A DNA stretch of 64,000 nucleotides from Paucimonas sp. (lineage in GTDB: Bacteria; Pseudomonadota; Gammaproteobacteria; Burkholderiales; Burkholderiaceae_D), in contig JAQGMC010000013.1 in assembly GCA_028292545.1 (NCBI GenBank), positions 62,001 to 126,000 of the forward strand, read 5' to 3'. The notes beneath the pieces are model-generated. The model did not search any database, was not told the DNA's origin, and saw only the letters and a program-made list of their open reading frames with translations. Shown piece by piece: positions 63,063 to 64,000 of the stretch. Each line of letters begins with the position of its first letter. Within the stretch, counting starts at the first letter, position 1. Position numbers and translations under genes: made by a program.

Positions 63063-63407
63063 CTACGCGCTCAAAGGCCAAGTCAACTCGACGCCGTTGG
63101 GAAGCGGTGACTTTGCCAATGCGGATTTTGCGGACGACTCGTCATAACCCGTGCTCGGTGGAAGTGCCGCAAGAATCGCATTGGTGGCCTCTTCCAACGA
63201 CCGCGTATCCTCCGGCCCTACAGCCGAAAGGGTTTCATGCGCTATGGGAACCGTAAATGAAAACAGCTCCTTCTCCTGGCCCTCCAGGAACACTGATGTA
63301 GTGAATTGGCGACCCAGCATCGGGCGCGACGGCACGAAGGAGGCGAGGTAATAGCCGCGCTCCACTTGGGAAGAGTACGGGGCCAGAGCGCCGAGTTCGA
63401 GTGTCAT
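63063..63407 (-). CDS. Uncharacterised protein, no recognised family
   Basis: With the ATG at 63407 the protein has 114 residues. It has no signal or membrane segment. Visible sequence features are a beta-like start (MTLELGALAPYSSQVERGYYLASF), a middle FTTSVFLEGQEKELFSFTVP and an acidic helix near EDTRSLEEATNAILAAL. I do not recognise it. It lies convergent with the YCII gene. Confidence 0.5.
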   Translation of the reverse strand: MTLELGALAPYSSQVERGYYLASFVPSRPMLGRQFTTSVFLEGQEKELFSFTVPIAHETLSAVGPEDTRSLEEATNAILAALPPSTGYDESSAKSALAKSPLPNGVELTWPLSA

Positions 63408-63578
63408 CTCACTCTCCGGTTCAGTAGTCCAACTTATATAGTAGGCGGGCTTGTGAGGAGACGCCAAGCGACAACGAGGCTGACGTTCATCTCGGGAGGC
63501 AGGACCGTCCCGCGAAGGCCTGATAGTGTGCAATCGGATGCAGAAAATCGTCGAACTGATTTACCTTTGGAGCCTGCT

Positions 63579-64000
63579 TTGAAAACCTGGAAATGGAATG
63601 CGTTGTACTCCTTGACGACTCTGGTCATGGCACTTGCCACCACATGCGTACATGCTGCCGGATTCCAGCACGGATATGCTGCCGATCCCGCCGGCAAGCC
63701 ACTGGAGATCGGCATCTGGTATCCCAGCCAGGCAACGCCGCAGCCAATGTCCATGGGGCCGACCAGGATGTCGGTTGCGTTCAACGGCCCATTGGAAAGG
63801 CAGGCATTGCCGCTGGTGGTGATGTCGCATGGCACGGGAGGCTCGTTCCTCGGGCACTACGATACGGCCATTGCCCTGGCCGACGCCGGCTATGTCGTTG
63901 CGGCCGTCACCCACACGGGCGACAACTATGCTGACCAGAGCCGCAGCGTATTCATCATGGATCGCCCCAGGCAGATAAGCCGTGTGATCGATCACATGCT
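63579..64000 (+). CDS. Exported alpha/beta-hydrolase-like protein, partial (runs off the window)
   Basis: From a TTG at 63579 (GGAG at 63569-63572, spacing 6) the frame is open to the end of the window. A signal peptide (LYSLTTLVMALATTCVHAAG) is followed by GYAADPAGKPLEIGIWYPSQ, the hydrolase core VVMSHGTGGSFLGHYD with the His-Gly oxyanion segment, and TAIALADAGYVVAAVTHTGDN. This matches the dienelactone-hydrolase/PHB-depolymerase-like lipase group. The catalytic Ser lies beyond the end. There is no ATG before residue 17, so callers may miss it. Confidence 0.8.
   Translation, partial: MKTWKWNALYSLTTLVMALATTCVHAAGFQHGYAADPAGKPLEIGIWYPSQATPQPMSMGPTRMSVAFNGPLERQALPLVVMSHGTGGSFLGHYDTAIALADAGYVVAAVTHTGDNYADQSRSVFIMDRPRQISRVIDHM

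Noticed and set aside
1..64000. tRNA, CRISPR, insertion sequence or prophage elements
   Set aside because: No cloverleaf T-arm pattern, spaced direct-repeat array, transposase or integrase sequence was seen on either strand.

Overview
The window is a GC-rich chromosomal segment of a betaproteobacterium, most likely Burkholderiales, family Oxalobacteraceae (Massilia, Janthinobacterium or Noviherbaspirillum type). This rests on the gene order ftsY-ftsE-ftsX-rpoH next to a complete aa3-type cytochrome c oxidase locus, on PhaM, on the Bug/TctC receptor with a CaiB/BaiF CoA-transferase, and on the general character of the proteins. It is mostly ordinary core chromosome with a few accessory islands. 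I found no tRNA, rRNA, CRISPR array, transposase or prophage gene.

Layout. 1-3326: the end of an IclR-type regulator, the GTPase YchF with its terminator, and a Fic-domain AMP-transferase with a nested inverted repeat over its start. 3438-7607: a divergent LysR regulator and a catabolic set (CoA-transferase, Bug receptor, MaoC hydratase). 7766-12595 (minus): three overlapping two-component signalling genes and a Crp/Fnr regulator. 12844-19982: an envelope block of a BON lipoprotein, OsmB-like and glycine-zipper proteins, a basic His/Lys-rich secreted protein, an AI-2E/PerM permease, an OmpA-like protein and a phospholipase-D/cardiolipin-synthase-like protein. 20212-27326: a surface island with an ice-binding-fold (DUF3494) lipoprotein, a two-partner secretion pair (TpsB/TpsA), an L,D-transpeptidase-like protein and a small membrane protein, then a possible small RNA.

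27628-37022: MOSC protein, ferredoxin, coaD, rsmD, a pair of M16 peptidases, then divergent ftsY-ftsE-ftsX and rpoH, which has an exact CIRCE element upstream. 37119-46752: the respiratory block. DUF2244-ctaC-ctaD-small assembly protein-ctaG-DUF2970-ctaE and SURF1-SCO-like-ctaA-ctaB-SCO1 run on the minus strand and together supply the oxidase subunits, heme A and copper for its assembly. 47047-53967: bioC, a comF that has lost its C-terminal half, a PCuAC copper chaperone, hldE-C/rfaE2, a ferritin-like diiron protein, a periplasmic glutathione peroxidase, lldD, a type IV pilin and a Sel1-repeat protein.

54167-64000: phaM, an orphan amino-acid-type binding protein, tandem DUF3108 proteins coupled to queC, a GAF histidine kinase, a small lipoprotein, a secreted cupin interrupted by an in-frame amber codon, a YCII-like protein, an unrecognised protein, and the start of a TTG-initiated exported hydrolase that runs off the end.

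The most unusual signals are the nested operator at fic, the ice-binding/TPS island with repeated palindromes upstream, an apparent ATC start codon behind an ideal Shine-Dalgarno, the truncated comF, the amber-interrupted cupin, hexanucleotide microsatellites in two divergent genes, and the CIRCE element at rpoH.
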